Shown: in pieces, positions 25,201 through 37,728 of the stretch
Numbering within the stretch: the stretch's first letter is position 1
Layout: each line of letters starts with the position of its first letter
NCBI RefSeq assembly: GCF_019649055.1
Contig: NW_026570281.1
Span: 682,001-746,000 of the forward strand
Length of the DNA stretch: 64,000 nt
Source of the DNA: Paramacrobiotus metropolitanus
Taxonomy: Eukaryota > Tardigrada > Eutardigrada > Parachela > Macrobiotidae
Reading direction: 5' to 3'
Position numbers and translations under genes: made by a program
Notes under the pieces: generated by a model
Told to the model about the DNA's origin: nothing
What the model saw: only the letters and a program-made list of their open reading frames with translations
Databases searched by the model: none

Positions 25201-28200
25201 CTGAGAGCCAAAGAGGATGTGTTTATCAGCGATAGCTGGTATTGCACGAATTATTTGTCATTAATTTTATCTTTGCATCGCGTAAATTTTGTCCAAGGGG
25301 CAAACACACACCACGTTCATGGGACTGAATCGTTTTGCCTTTGTGAATTATTAATAGGCTTCATATCGAGTTGATGCTCGAACAATCAGATGGAGAAACG
25401 AAACACCGGTTGGATTATGTGCTGGCGGCCAAAGCTGCAGAAGGCGTGCAAATCTTCATTTTGCTCTGTTCACCCTGTTTGAACACACTGCCCGATGGTG
25501 CTGGCTTCAGCGGGTTGCGTCAGACCCTGGAAGAACTCTGTCCAACTGGACGAATCCAGGTACGAAGCGCTGGAAAAACAAGATGCGTGAGTTAGCGCAG
25601 CGCCAGTAAATAGTGCACACTAATATTGAGAAAGTTTGCTGTAGTTACAGTGGGCTCAGTTTCTTCTGCAAAAGGCAGTGCTGAAAAATTGTGTACTTAC
25701 TTTAAAAACTAAAACATTTTAATTTTTAATACTGCCGGTTTTTATCTTATACGCTAGCTGCGATTTGCTGCTTCACGCCATACTTCTAGTGCAGCAAACA
25801 AACTTTGTACTGTGTACCAGTAGTTTGTGCCAGTATGCCTTGGTTTTCGGAATCGCTTCACGTACCGAAATTCGCTATAAACAAGGGATGACCTTCTCCT
25901 TAATAAGGTTATCTTCACTGCACCGACCGACGACAGTCCGTGGACGCACAACGACAAATTCGTTGTTGTCGACCAATCCCGAGCCTTGTTGGGCAGCATA
26001 AGGTAAAACTGAATGTAATGCGCTTGTGTGAAAATGACAGGGTGTTAAACACTGACAGTATCTGCCGTGACGCATACGCGTTTTCGATAATTTTAGTTTG
26101 GCGTTTGATCAGTCGGACACACACGAGCACCGGTAAGTGGCACCGGACATTGGCTTCAATGGAAATGGTGTGTTCACAGGCTGTTTAGCTTAACAGAACC
26201 ACATCCGCCAGAAAAAGCCAACAAAGCGATGAAAGATTCCTTGGAGCTGGTTAGGCTCCCTTCCGCCCGGCGTGTGACCGATTTACAGGATCCCTTTATG
26301 CCTCGTCCCAGTAAGAAAATCAGCCAGGTACTTGGTGAGATGAGCGGGGGCATTATTTGACAAAATACGATATTATTATATGTACAATTCCTACTCCGCC
26401 GTTTTTTTCGCCTTTTTTGCCCAACATCTCCTCCCACACCTTTCGACAATTCTCTCTCCACGATAGCTTAAAAAACGCGTAAATTCGCATAGGGTGCCAC
26501 TAAGGTTTTTATTTGGCGCACTTTTCACTCCCGAAATTACGAAACTTTTTCGAATCAAATTTCGCCTATTGGCTGAATCAGAAAGTACTAACAGCGAATA
26601 GGCGGAATCTTTTATTATTGCGGAAAGAATCACTATGGCAACACACAGTACGTAATACCAACACATTTTTGCAAAGTGCTGTTACAGAAAAAACGATGGG
26701 TGGAAACAATTACAATCTTGCGAATCCGGCATGTGTACATGAATATCTTTGTATTAGCCAGTTCGAAACGAACAGCATTTACAAAAAGACAGCATCAGAA
26801 GATTATTTTCTTAAAAGTACGAAAATTCGGAAATACGCAAAAAAGTTCTTGCGGAATTTCCGCCTAGAAACATTAATTGGTTTAAATTATAGCTAAAAAA
26901 TAGGTTCAAACTAGCGGTCGTTGCGAACCACATAACTGCACGAGCGCGAGCGCCAATTCCACTGGGAAATGGTATTGGAATCGTGGAACTGGAATAGTGT
27001 GACGTACTCTTTTCATGGCTTCATACAAATTTTATGCTCTTGACGAAGGCTTATTTGCAGCACCATTGACCATTGCGGAAATAGTGGAAATACACAAATA
27101 GGGAAAAGCGAAATAGCGGAAATACAGGAATACGGAAAGGCGTGGCGTAGCACAGACTGATTCATAACAGTATATTATTATATTATTTTTCTTTCAAATT
27201 AAGTATTACTATTATTATTGGCTTAGTATGATTAGTAATTTTCGGAAACCTTTCCAAACTACCACCAACGTTGCCTAAGCATTAGCAGGAATTTTTGCCG
27301 GTCACAAATTGGGTAGGAATTTTCGCCGACCAGACAAAGGAGTAGGGATTTTTGCCGGTTAGCCAATGAGGAAGGAAATTTCGCCGCTTAAACAGAAGAT
27401 TAGGGATTTTCGTCGGTACATAGAGTGAAAAACTTTTTGCCGATCAGACAAAGAGGGAAGAATTTTCCCGGATAGGTAAAGATTAGGAATTCTCGCCGGT
27501 TAAACAGAGTGGAAGGAATTCTCGCCGATCAGACAAAAGGAGAAGAATTTTCGCCGGCTAGACAAAAGAACAGGGACTTTCGCCGGTTAGACCGTGAAGG
27601 GAATTACGTCGCTTTAACAGAAGATTAAGGATATTCGCCGGTAGGAGACAGAGAAAAATTTTTGCCGATCAGGCAAAGAGGGAAGCATTTTTGCTCGCCA
27701 GACAAAGGAATAGGGGATCTTTGCCGGTTAGCCAGTGGGGAAGGAAATTTCGCCGCTTGCACAGAAGACTATAAAATTTCGCCAGTTAAACAGAGTGGAA
27801 GAAATTTTTGCCGATCAGACAAAGGGGGAAGAAGTTTCGCCGGCCAGACAAAGGAAGAGGGATTTTGGCCGTTTGGCAAGTGGGAAAGGGAATTACGCTG
27901 CTTGAACAGAAGATTAGGGATTTTCGCCGGTAAGAAAAAAAATTTTGCCGAATAGACAAAAAAGAGAAGAAATTTCACCAGCCAGGTAAAAGAGAAGGAA
28001 TTTCGCCGGTTAGACAAAGAGGTAAAACTTTATAGTACACATAGTAGTAGTTCATTGTATTACAATAAAAGTTTTCAAAAATCAGTACTCCTGTTACAAT
28101 TATTACAATTATCTGAATTTTGTTTATTTTTCAAAAACCATAAATAAATTTAAATCCCTCTCAATTCATCTTCCATTTGGCGGATCTTTTTTTGGCAACT

Positions 28201-31200
28201 AAGACTTGAGTGCTATTGTATTCACTGAGTATAAGCAATCCAGATTTTGGTTTTGTTGAGCCTTTAAAGCAACATTTCATTCTGAATTTCTAAAATTCGA
28301 CGTTTGCAAACCGAGGCCGGAGGCCGAGGGTTGCATTGTATATACAAAGCTAACTCCTCCGTTTTTTTATCCAACATCTCCTCCTACACCATTCGACGCT
28401 AATTTTCGCACGATAGCTTAAAAAACGTCTAAAATCATGTAGTTTGTCTCAACGACTTTTGTTTTTCAATCTTTTCGACGTCCGATTTACGAAACGCGTT
28501 TGAAGCGAATATCGCTGATTGGCTTATCTTTAGAAATTAAAAAGGGGATTGGCGGAAAAGCGGAATTTCGAACGATAACCGCTGACTAACTTCATGCGTT
28601 GCACCAACACAGTAAATAATATGGGCCAGGAGCACTGATTTTGAAAGTATTGTGGAAACACAGAAATGCGGAAAGCCGTAACTTACAATTGTTAGAAGTT
28701 AGTACAAAAATAATAGTGTTACAAATGTTCCAGGCGGGAATTTCGGCATTCTGATGGTTTTGTAAAATAAAGTCAATTCGGCAAGAGAAACTTTAGCGTG
28801 CGAACACAGCAGCATTAAGTCATTGTTTCAGGCGGGAGTTTCGGCATTTTCATTTTAGGATGGATTTTCGCCGGTCATACAAAGGTGGAGGGATTTTCGC
28901 CGGTCATATGAAAGGGAAAGGATTTTCGCCGGTCAGACTGTGGGTAAAGGGATCTCGTCGTTTAGACAGAGGGTTAGGGATTTTCGCCGGACAGACAGAG
29001 GGGAAGGAATTTCCGCCAGTTAGACAGAGGAAAAGGGAATTTTGCCGGTGGGACAGAGTGTTAGGAATTTCGCCGGTCAGACAGAAGGGAAGGAACGTTT
29101 GCCGTTTAGACAGACGGTTCGGGATTTTTGCCGGACAGAAAGGGTGTTAGGGAACTTCACCGGTTAGGCAGAGGGGTACGGCTTTCGGCCGGTCAGAAAG
29201 AGTGTTAGGGATATTCGACAGTTAGAAAAAGGAAAAGGATTTTCGCCGGTAAGACAAAGAAGGAGGTATTCTCGCCGATTAGAAAGAGGGTTATTGATTC
29301 CCATTCGCGGGTGCGACACAGGGGTAGGAATTTTCGCCGGTTATAGCATTCAGTTTCAGTCGTTCAATTCCAAATTAATTTTAATAATATCGACTTACGG
29401 ACAGTTCGGTCGGTATACGGACATAAAACACGGTTTGAGTAAATGCTGCTTTTACTTCCATTTCCAGTTAGAAGCCAGCTTCACAAAAATAAAATAAAAT
29501 TTTTTCGGAACAAGAGACCATTAATGTTCAGTTTTTTTGCTATACGCGATGCGAAGTAGTTGATTTCAGGTAAATTGCTTTGACATTTTATGCACTGCAA
29601 TAATAGCAGTAGTTCATCCATCTGTATTACAATACTTGATATTTGTAGATCAGTAATCCCATATTAATTATAATATTGAAACGGTAATCAAAATTCAATC
29701 CTACTTTTTTCCCAACCGAGGCCGGAGGCCGAGGTTGGGCTTGTATAAAGATATAGAATACAGGTATAGCGGTTTGTTGTACTGCTATGCTGTATTGTCT
29801 GTATATCTGAATTAATTTGGTTCGTTTCATTCAGTGATTATAATTTTTCGGTGAACGCTCCGCATATACTTATATTTGTACCTTTATACCACCGTTGGCT
29901 CCTAATATCCCTTTTGCACACCTCTTTTGACTCAGCAAACCACCATAAAGTGTTTTAGGAAATGGCTATTGTTACACCCCCCGCATCCCCTTTTAACTAT
30001 TGTCACCCCCTTTTTTAGTAAAACAAACACCCTCTTTGACTATTGCCACTCTTTGGTAATTGGTCATTTCTTATAAGACATAGTTACTAGCTTGACCTTG
30101 CAGCCAACTTCAGTAAGATTGTAAACCACCGGAAAGGTACAAAAGGTGCCGGCGATCATGCGGAGAGATATTAGCGCGGAAAGAGGGGCAGCCGTTTGCT
30201 TATGACCCGGCGCTTCCTAAGTTAAAAGATGTTGCAGCGATGCTTTATGAAAGTTAAGGCTAAGAAACGCAGTAAACGAAAATGTTACAAAATCAAATTG
30301 CCGGAATCGTTCACTTATCCCTGATGTTCAAATTTAATTTAACGAACAATATATGTAAATGTTGGTGTGATGAAATTTCAGCCAACCAAGCCGAAACAGT
30401 CCCAACTCGGAGCGGGAACCGACGCGGACGCAGTTACTACTAACCCGCAGCAGAGCTTGTTGGCAACAAACAGTCAGGTTAGCGCAACGCCACAGGCAAT
30501 ATGCTCACTGCTCAGTCATAGCACTCGTATTATAACAAATGCAACTGCCGAAGCATGCCATTCTCTATGATGTGACTTTTTAAGGGAGAATCATGCCCAT
30601 ACCCGGTCAAAAACCGGTACGGTTGCTCTTTGAGTTTTCTTAGGCGTATTGAACACGGTCGTTACGTTTTAAGGGCAAGTTTAAACGCAGTGCGGATGTT
30701 GCCGCGATCCTCTATTCCTGTACCAGTCGTTGCTTCTCAAGAATCCGTGGATAAAGCCAGGAATTCATCGTGGAATGCGCAGGTAACCGGCATCGTTAGT
30801 CGTTACTACGACCGACGACCATGTATTACGTGCTGCATCCAATTGTTTGTGTGTAGAGTTTTCTGGACGGAACTCCTGTCCTCAAGAGTAGCCGAGCATC
30901 CGATGCCAGTTCGTGCACACCATGTGGCAGACTGCATCGTCCATGTATTAAGGTGGCATTATGCTTTCCAGAGTTGTCGGTGCGGCGTGCTGCACGCCAC
31001 GCCACGGGCATTTCCCTGATGGGTGATGTGGTTAAGGATTTGGCACGGCATTTCATTGAGCGATGGAATTACGTCAAGGTCATGGGTTATGAAATATTCT
31101 TATGTGCAGCTGTTACAAATCATTTCGGAAATTATGAAATAAACAAAGCATGATCATAGTTTAATATCTGCTGCAGATGAACAGGTTCATTCCTTGACAT

Positions 31201-34200
31201 TTTTTGTAACCCAAGCCTTTTAGAACCATCTGTATTATTAAATGCTTTAGAACAGGTTCTGTGTCAAAAATGGCTTAAACACTGGCCTCTTGTTCCTCTG
31301 TTTTGGTATTTAAAGTGTTTTTTTTATATTTCTTTTTTGTTACAGACCATAAATTTCAAAGAAAACTCAAAACGCCGGTTTTTGATCCCTAAAGCGAAGC
31401 ACAGCGAAATCAAGAGCGAGCAGATAGAAGAGGATAATTTTATTCAGTGCCGGGCACAGGTAATATTCATATTTCAGGATTTCTGATTTTGTTATTATGC
31501 TTGCCAAAAAATGCCGGTTAGGCTTTGCGAAGTGTGGGACAGTGGTCCGCTGGATACAACGCTCCCGAGGATTCCATACACCAAACCCTCATTCGGCTGA
31601 TTGCGCAATCGCAACATTTTATTTACATCGAGGTAAACGAAAAAGAAGGAGTTTCGTGTCAGCGTAAATAAACAAAAGTACGAAACTTCTATGTACCGTA
31701 TTTTCCCAGTCAGCAGTGTTAGTGGTTGCTAATTTTTCCTAAAGCCCTCGGATTCCGAGGTATTAAGTTTTCGTAAGAACTAAGGAAGCTTCCTCCAAGA
31801 GGCGGCTGCATTAGTTTCTTCTAAGGGCGGACCCTTGTAAAACAGCGACGGAGAGATACTTGTTTGATAAGATCCGGTAAACGCAAAAAATCTGTAGCGT
31901 TTATTAAGTGTACATTATACAGAGAACCTCGCGAGTAGTCACTGCAGACTATGCTAGAAGCAGTAATGAAACATTTCTGGGAAAATGTAGTCATACTCTG
32001 TCTAAGGCTGTTTTCATCCTTTAAGTACATGTCGTTGATGTAGACGGAATCCTTCGTTTCGCTCTCACCTGGCAATGGGGACACGTTTAATCTACTCAAT
32101 CACACGCTTGTTCAGCGCATCATAGCAGCTTACAAGTGCGACGCTAGCCAATAAAACCTTTCCGGCTGAAAGTATTCAAAGGTCATCGAGATCATGGTAT
32201 TATTGTGAACTAACAGGGCCCGAGCGACCTACCGCGTCTACGTCATTTTGCCGCTGCTGCCTCTCACAGAGGGGACACCAGCCGGGGGTCAGCTGAACGA
32301 TAGCGCAGTGCAGGCGCTCATGTCCTGGACGTATCGGTCGATTTCCCGCGGGGTCCACTCACTGATCGTACAACTCAGCCAACACAGTACGTTTACAATC
32401 TAAGCCCCATTGAAAAAAACGAGATCACGTACTCTTAAGTGCTTGCCAATTAGAGTGCATGCACATCGCTGCGATGCAGATCTCATTACTCAACAAAAAG
32501 AAACGCTACAGAATTTTGGGAATAGCATTATTACATTAATTGCTATAGCAGTGCTAGCACATTAATAGTGCAGCGTGCGTGCAAGTCACCATTGCGTTGC
32601 TGCCCTAATTTACAGTGCCACTTCCGGTCATCCCGCAGTATATTGGTTTCTTCGGATTACGCCAGTACGAAACCGCTGTCGGTCATCCGGTATTTATTTA
32701 ATAAATTCATCTTTATTCCGTTGTAAGTTGACACTGCATCTCAGACACTGACTATGAGCCGCCTTTTGTCTTTAACTGCAGATGACGGAAATGATCCATA
32801 ATCATTCGGAGGTTGTCATCGTCGACGATCGGATCGCGTTGCTGGGATCGGCCAGTCTTTGGTTTGTCGCGTGCAAATAATATATATAGATATAAATACG
32901 TATTATACGAGGTATGAGCTATGAGGTATACCTTTCTGCGCTTGCCTCTACAAGGTACGGAGATATCGTACCGTGCAAGTCCCTCGCGAACAAGATCGCA
33001 TCGGTTAAAGGAAATTAGAGCATGGCCGTGGTTGAGCCATTAGGCAGACTGCGGGCGTACGGCAAGGGCTAAGCGAGTAACCGTAATAACTGCGTCGCCA
33101 GCAAGGGAAGAATGAACAATATATACGTACGGCAGTATGCATTTTTTATATGCAATTGCTAATTGCTATTATTATAATACTGTCTGCTGTAGCAGTAATA
33201 TACTTCATAGATAGATGCTATCTGTAAATCTCAGTATATCATACGAATGCCGTACTGCAATTTTATGATAACGTGATTCTTTTTCGGGAAGTGACTTGTA
33301 TTTGTAATTTCTGAATGCGTAAGTACTTTCCGAGCGTGCTCGCATACTGAACGTTGAATGATTTTATAAAGTGATCGGAGCCTACTAGGAGCGCGCAACA
33401 GCGAAGTGGCCTGTGTAATCGAAGGTGTGTGTAACAGTGTGTTTTCCAACATAACACAATTACAAGTAACCTAAGTTGGACTTTTACAGACGAAAATTTC
33501 ATCGGCAGTGTGTTGAATGGGCGACCGTGGCAGGCCGGGGCGTTTGCCACAGGTCTTCGATGGAGACTCATGGCGTAAGTTTCGTCATCGCAAGCGCCGT
33601 ACTCACAGCCCAGTAAATATAAGGTCACATTTCACTAATAATCACACGATCAGAAATAAATTATACCCTATATTAGTTAACCTATCTTTGGTAGCGAACA
33701 TCTGGGAATAATGGCACCTTCCACCGGCACGATGCATCCTACCGACAAAGAACTTGTCCGTGACCCCGTTGCCGATACTTTCTGGCGGGACATCTGGCAA
33801 AAAACGGCCAACCAAAACACTTCTATTTACGAACAGGTGATGAATAAAAAAACTCAGCTAACAGTAACACAAGTACTGAATAGCCGGCGCCCGGAAGTAA
33901 CCTCGTCTTCCTCGGAAGCACTCTCTTAAGACGGTTTTACTGACGCAATATACTTTGTACAAAGCGGTATTAATGGCAGTGATGCGGATGACGTTGGCAG
34001 GTGTTTGAGTGTGTGCCGTCGGAGGAAGTCAGCACTTTCGCGCAGTTGGAAGAGCGTCTGCAAGCGCCGGCAGGTAGCCTACCGCGGGAGATGGCGAGAG
34101 AGATGCTAGCCGCGATACGCGGACATTTGGTGACGTATCCGCACGGTTTTTTGAGGAATGAGACTTTAGGGGAAAGACCGTTCACTGCACACGGACCAAT

Positions 34201-34222
34201 GCCCACTGTTGCCTTAACATAA
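22248..34222 (+). CDS. Phospholipase D family protein (PX-PH type) with altered catalytic motifs
   Basis: Exons: 22248-22911, 23812-24163, 24220-24316, 24374-24439, 24497-24657, 24719-24871, 24933-25082, 25155-25238, 25358-25559, 25908-26002, 26097-26132, 26180-26327, 30382-30477, 30857-31078, 31346-31459, 31522-31632, 32044-32135, 32217-32386, 32616-32689, 32782-32854, 33490-33574, 33695-33836, 34001-34222. All phases agree, giving about 1202 aa. A novel Ser/Ala-rich N-terminus (1-220) precedes a PX domain (YVYVKKRPLP), a PH domain (WLVVKETCVFLVSP) and two phospholipase D halves matching animal PLD1/PLD2 in order (FISDSW; LAFDQSDTHEHR; RHFIERWNY; QHFIYIE; YRVYVILPLLP). Active enzymes turn phosphatidylcholine into phosphatidic acid using two HxKx4D motifs. 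Here the first is NDKFVVVD (His to Asn) and the second HSEVVIVD (Lys to Glu), so catalysis is probably lost. Exons 13, 14 and 20 are the least certain. Confidence 0.85.
23477..23516. repeat. Near-perfect hairpin in PLD intron 1
   Basis: CGTTTAAAGGTTTTTTGTC is followed after a 1-3 nt loop by GACAAAAACCTTTAAACG, with one T/A length difference. The stretch before it (about 23310-23470) reads as an open frame but matches nothing I recognise; it may be a gene fragment carried by a mobile element. Confidence 0.6.
26385..26650. repeat. Dispersed repeat module A, copy 1 (PLD intron 12)
   Basis: Contains ACTCC-CCGTTTTTTT, CCAACATCTCCTCC, ACACC-TTCGAC, CACGATAGCTTAAAAAACG and ATTGGCT in the same order as a second copy at 28345-28620. 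Diverged, non-coding. Confidence 0.65.
27287..28024. repeat. Minisatellite array 1 (about 28-nt unit)
   Basis: About 26 diverged units of the type GGGATTTTCGCCGGTTAGACA followed by a purine-rich AAGAGG tail. There is higher-order structure: a pair of distinctive units (GTTAGCCAATG-GGAAGG followed by CGCTT-ACAGAAGATTA) recurs near 27361, 27590, 27731 and 27876. Open frames across it reflect the unit, not coding. Confidence 0.85.
28345..28620. repeat. Dispersed repeat module A, copy 2
   Basis: Direct repeat of the module at 26385-26650, about 1.96 kb downstream and next to a GAGGCCGGAGGCC motif at about 28311. Confidence 0.65.
28856..29342. repeat. Minisatellite array 2
   Basis: About 16 units of the same GATTTTCGCCGGTCAGACA repeat as array 1 on the same strand. 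Together with module A it shows that a unit of module plus array has been duplicated within the intron. Confidence 0.85.
29712..29737. repeat. GAGGCC-type foldback, second copy
   Basis: ACCGAGGCCGGAGGCCGAGG framed by CCCAA and TTGGG. A sister copy lies at about 28309-28334. It probably marks an element or module boundary. Confidence 0.5.
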
Positions 34223-36153
34223 TAAATCAGTACCATTTTCGTATTTTTTTCATTTATTTATTGCGTACTAAATTAATCTTGATTGTTCGTGCATTTATCA
34301 TATTGTTAGTAATTAACATTATTATTATTAAATGGAACTACAAGAATTTCCAGCATTTTTAATGTTTCTAGTAATTTTACTCTGTCGCATTCCTTCATTT
34401 AGATAAAGATTTAACTGCTTTAACCTCAATGTCGGAAACTATAAGAAAATTATGTCCCATTTTTGAGCTTAAGTAGAGTAATTAATGCAGCTCGCACTTT
34501 TTATTATAGCCCGATAAATACACTGCGCACTGGTGTACTAGACTACTACGGTTTCTCTACTGTTAATCCGTCGTTGTGAATCAATAATACCTGGAAATGC
34601 TAACTCGGATTGTTGCATGTTAACGTTGGTGGACATTGTAATAACCCTAGGAAAGTAAACCAGTGCATTGACAAGCACAGTTGTGTGCTTTGATCAGCGG
34701 GATCTGTCCGAGCAGCGGGAATCTGCCGCCGCCCTTCCTCTTTCCCGCGCGCCTCGTAATCGCTATCCGTTGCACGTAACCGCTGCAGCACTTAGTACTT
34801 TTTACAATCACACCTCCCGCGCAGCAACAACCGTAAAACTTTCTCCATTGACAGCTGTTACAACGGTGCCACACGACAATGGCGATTAGGGAATTTGATC
34901 CGACAACCGGCAGCTGTACACTGTGCCACTTGTGACTGCTGCATTGTGCCATTGTGCCGGCACCCGGATGGGCACTGCGCGGTGATGACGTGCTACCTGC
35001 GCAGGGTGTGCGGTTGATAATCGGTCCCGGCTATCAAACGGCCGGTGAGTTGGTTTCACACCATTTCCGGACGGAAATGCACAGTCAGCAACACATTCTC
35101 CGGCTTGTAAAAACTGCTCCGGCTGGACCTCCCGCGACGCTTTACGCCTCTATTGATCCGGAGGTCTAGCTGCGTTTACCGGTACGGTTTTATGCGTTGT
35201 TGTGTCAACATGGTGTGGTCAGTGCAACACTCCAGTATTCATTGACCTTGTCACAACTGATCACCTATTTCGTACGCTGACAACTGCCAGAAAAACAGTG
35301 CCCTATTTAGCTGTTGTTACATAAATATAAATGCACGAAATTATTTCTATTATTTAATATCAAATACAAAATTCTTTACAATTTGTTGTCAAATCAGCCA
35401 GTCAGGACACTTGTTATAATCAGTGTACGTATACTGTACTTTATACTTTTTATTTCGAATCACAATAATCATTTGTATGGTATGAGTGGTAAGACTGTAT
35501 TGCTTGATATGTTTAGTTTCATCATTTTCCCTATTAAAACTTTACTTGATAAAACTAATACTTCCTTAGTTTTGCAGAAAACTGCAAAAAATTTCGCATG
35601 TTCTGTTTATTTCTGTAAATGCTAAAAGTGTGAAAAACTTGGAGTCGGTGCAAAACAAAGGTCGCGAAGCTAAATGTAAAATAACCACAGCCAGTCAAAA
35701 CGCCGTCGCTGCAAAAAATATTAGTCACGCAGAGCAAAATAAGAGGGATCAACTGATAAACAATTGGTGTCAGCCTGTCGGAAGTGGATGATACTGGGCC
35801 GATCCGTAATAATGAGGGCACCCGCCACCCAGTACGCGAGGGCTGCCGACGCCGTACTGTACCTGCCATCACGTCATCCATGTAAAAGCCCTTGTAATAT
35901 TGCGTATTTTATGGTTCAAAGGTAAAAATTCTATTATTACAACAGCTGTGCTGCAGTGACGTACGAATGTTTGGCAGCGAGAGAATCGATTACGGCGCTG
36001 CCGGTATTAAGCGTATTACATCCGCGGTTATATCTTATCGCTTAGCAAGGATGATTAGCCCCCATCGACGTACGGACAGTCCTCATTCGTCAGGATCCTG
36101 ACGTGCAACCGCCAGCCCGACCCGTCCTCCCTGATCCGTCGTCCAGAAAGGCT
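34223..36153. other. Intergenic between PLD and eclosion hormone 2
   Basis: AT-rich 3' flank of the PLD gene, then a more balanced segment at 34680-35170, then the promoter of eclosion hormone 2. Only the frame at 34954-35169 looks at all protein-like. Confidence 0.45.
34954..35169 (+). CDS. Possible orphan exon, uncertain
   Basis: A frame of about 71 codons ending in TAG with a balanced amino-acid composition (for example LIIGPGYQTAGELVSHHFRT). It has no in-frame ATG, no signal peptide and no family match I know, and no clear acceptor site. It could be the last exon of an unannotated gene or chance. I do not assign a function. Confidence 0.2.
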   Translation: MPAPGWALRGDDVLPAQGVRLIIGPGYQTAGELVSHHFRTEMHSQQHILRLVKTAPAGPPATLYASIDPEV

Positions 36154-36160
36154 TATAAAC
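36154..36160 (+). promoter_or_regulatory. TATA box of eclosion hormone 2
   Basis: TATAAAC, about 30 bp before a likely mRNA start near 36185. The first ATG after it is at 36289, in frame with the ATG at 36313. Confidence 0.55.
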
Positions 36161-36312
36161 GCTATACCATCAACAGCATCCGACATCACTTTTGCGCTTG
36201 AATCAACATTCAAACATCGACGACCTTTCTTAGCGTTCATCCATACATTCGCCGTGGACTAAAGGTTACTTCGATTTGGAGTTTATATATGTACACTGCA
36301 CAGCTCACAACA

Positions 36313-37728
36313 ATGAAGTGGGACGATGTCCGCCACTGGGCAATACTCCTGGTGACCTTTAGCGTGGTATTCAGCCGGACTTCGGTGCAGGCGGCCCCGG
36401 CGGCGCCCAAGGAGATGATTGGCAACATATCCATTTGCATTGGTAGGATATTGCTTTCGTATTGCATTTTGGCATTTCTGTCGGATAGTAATAGTCTTCA
36501 ATGACTTTGCAGCGAATTGTGCACAGTGCCATGATATCATTGGGGATATTTTCGATCATCGACTATGCAGGTACACAAACAGTAACATACTCACCACAAT
36601 TTTTTATACGTTTTGTATTTATGCAGTATAATTATGTTTATTCCTTGCAAGTTTTGTGGATGCTTTCGTTACAGTTTCATCGTAATAAATACCTAATAAG
36701 AGTAATCAGATTGACAGATTGATGTTTTTATGCTGCTAAGATTTATATGCCCCACGTGTGTAAGCAATTATTACGTACAACAAAATAAAATTTATTATAA
36801 TTTATAACGATCTGCTGTAGCATGTAAAGTATGTATACTCAAGCTGATAAATCATTTATTTTGTATTTCATAAACATATGGTTAGGGCGCAGATTGTACA
36901 TCGTCAGACTAAATAATCGTTTTCTGGTCACTCCATGCATTTCCGTTTATGTGCTGCTTCCGTTGGAGTAAGGTTTTTGCTCATCGCATAAATCATTTGA
37001 CATTCACGGCCGCGTAACGATTACTTCCGTATTCAAATGGGAAAACATTTAAGCTAGCAAAAAGTATCTAGTCACGCGGCGATGATTCATGACCAAAGTA
37101 AATATTAGATTCTAAACGATAAACTAATAATGATATTTATGACAATATTAGTGATAAAAATGATAACAATTTTTAGAAAGTTAAATACTATTAATTCAAT
37201 TTATGCGGAAGGTTTATTTGCTTTAATAATTTAAACTGAATTGTAAGGTTAAGTATGGTGCTGCACCATTTGCTGCTAACTACGGTCTTGAAATGAATAG
37301 GTATTTCTAAAATGGGACGACTTATAGAAGTAATAGACATAAAAATTACTATTGTGGTGAATACTGTTATTTGCCTGTTATGTACGAGTACGCGAATACT
37401 GTTATTTGCCTCGTAGTCGATCATTTAAGAATGTAAACAAGTATGACACAGCCATCGCAGTGATTTTATGACTGATCGATGTGTAAAACACTTGCACTAC
37501 TTACAAATACGTTATAAATTGAGAACCTATTAGTCTTTCTAATACGGAAAAGCTACACGAATGTAATTGTGTACTGTAACTATAATGTAATTATTTATTT
37601 GGGTTTATTGTTGCAGCAAGGATTGCGTCCGAAGGAGAGGCACATTTATACCTGACTGCACTAGTCCAAGCGCAATAAAGGAGTACCTTTCGGTGGCACT
37701 CAAAAGCGCATTGTTAAACAGCAAATAA
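36313..37728 (+). CDS. Eclosion-hormone-like neuropeptide precursor 2
   Basis: Three exons: 36313-36442, 36513-36570 and 37617-37728, giving about 99 aa. The start at 36313 has a good context (AACAATGA); an in-frame ATG at 36289 would add eight residues. Signal peptide at about residues 8-26 (AILLVTFSVVF), then the hormone core ICIANCAQC, C-x12-C (DHRLC), CSKDC and C-x10-C (FIPDC), then SAIKEYL. All six cysteine spacings equal those of insect eclosion hormone and of precursor 1, with which it shares DHRLCSK. It stops soon after the core, as in insects. It has one more intron than precursor 1, inside the core at the CS codon. Expected role: a secreted peptide acting in moulting, on the receptor guanylyl cyclase if conserved. 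Confidence 0.9.

Noticed and set aside
27662-29150. Open frames reading GIFAG and similar repeats
   Set aside because: They follow the minisatellite unit and have no start, splice or family evidence.
27287-29342. CRISPR-like array
   Set aside because: Units are contiguous and diverged with no unique spacers, and the setting is a eukaryotic intron. It is a minisatellite.
36289-36291. Upstream ATG as start of eclosion hormone 2
   Set aside because: In frame and possible, but the context (TATATATGT) is poor compared with AACAATGA at 36313; kept only as an alternative.
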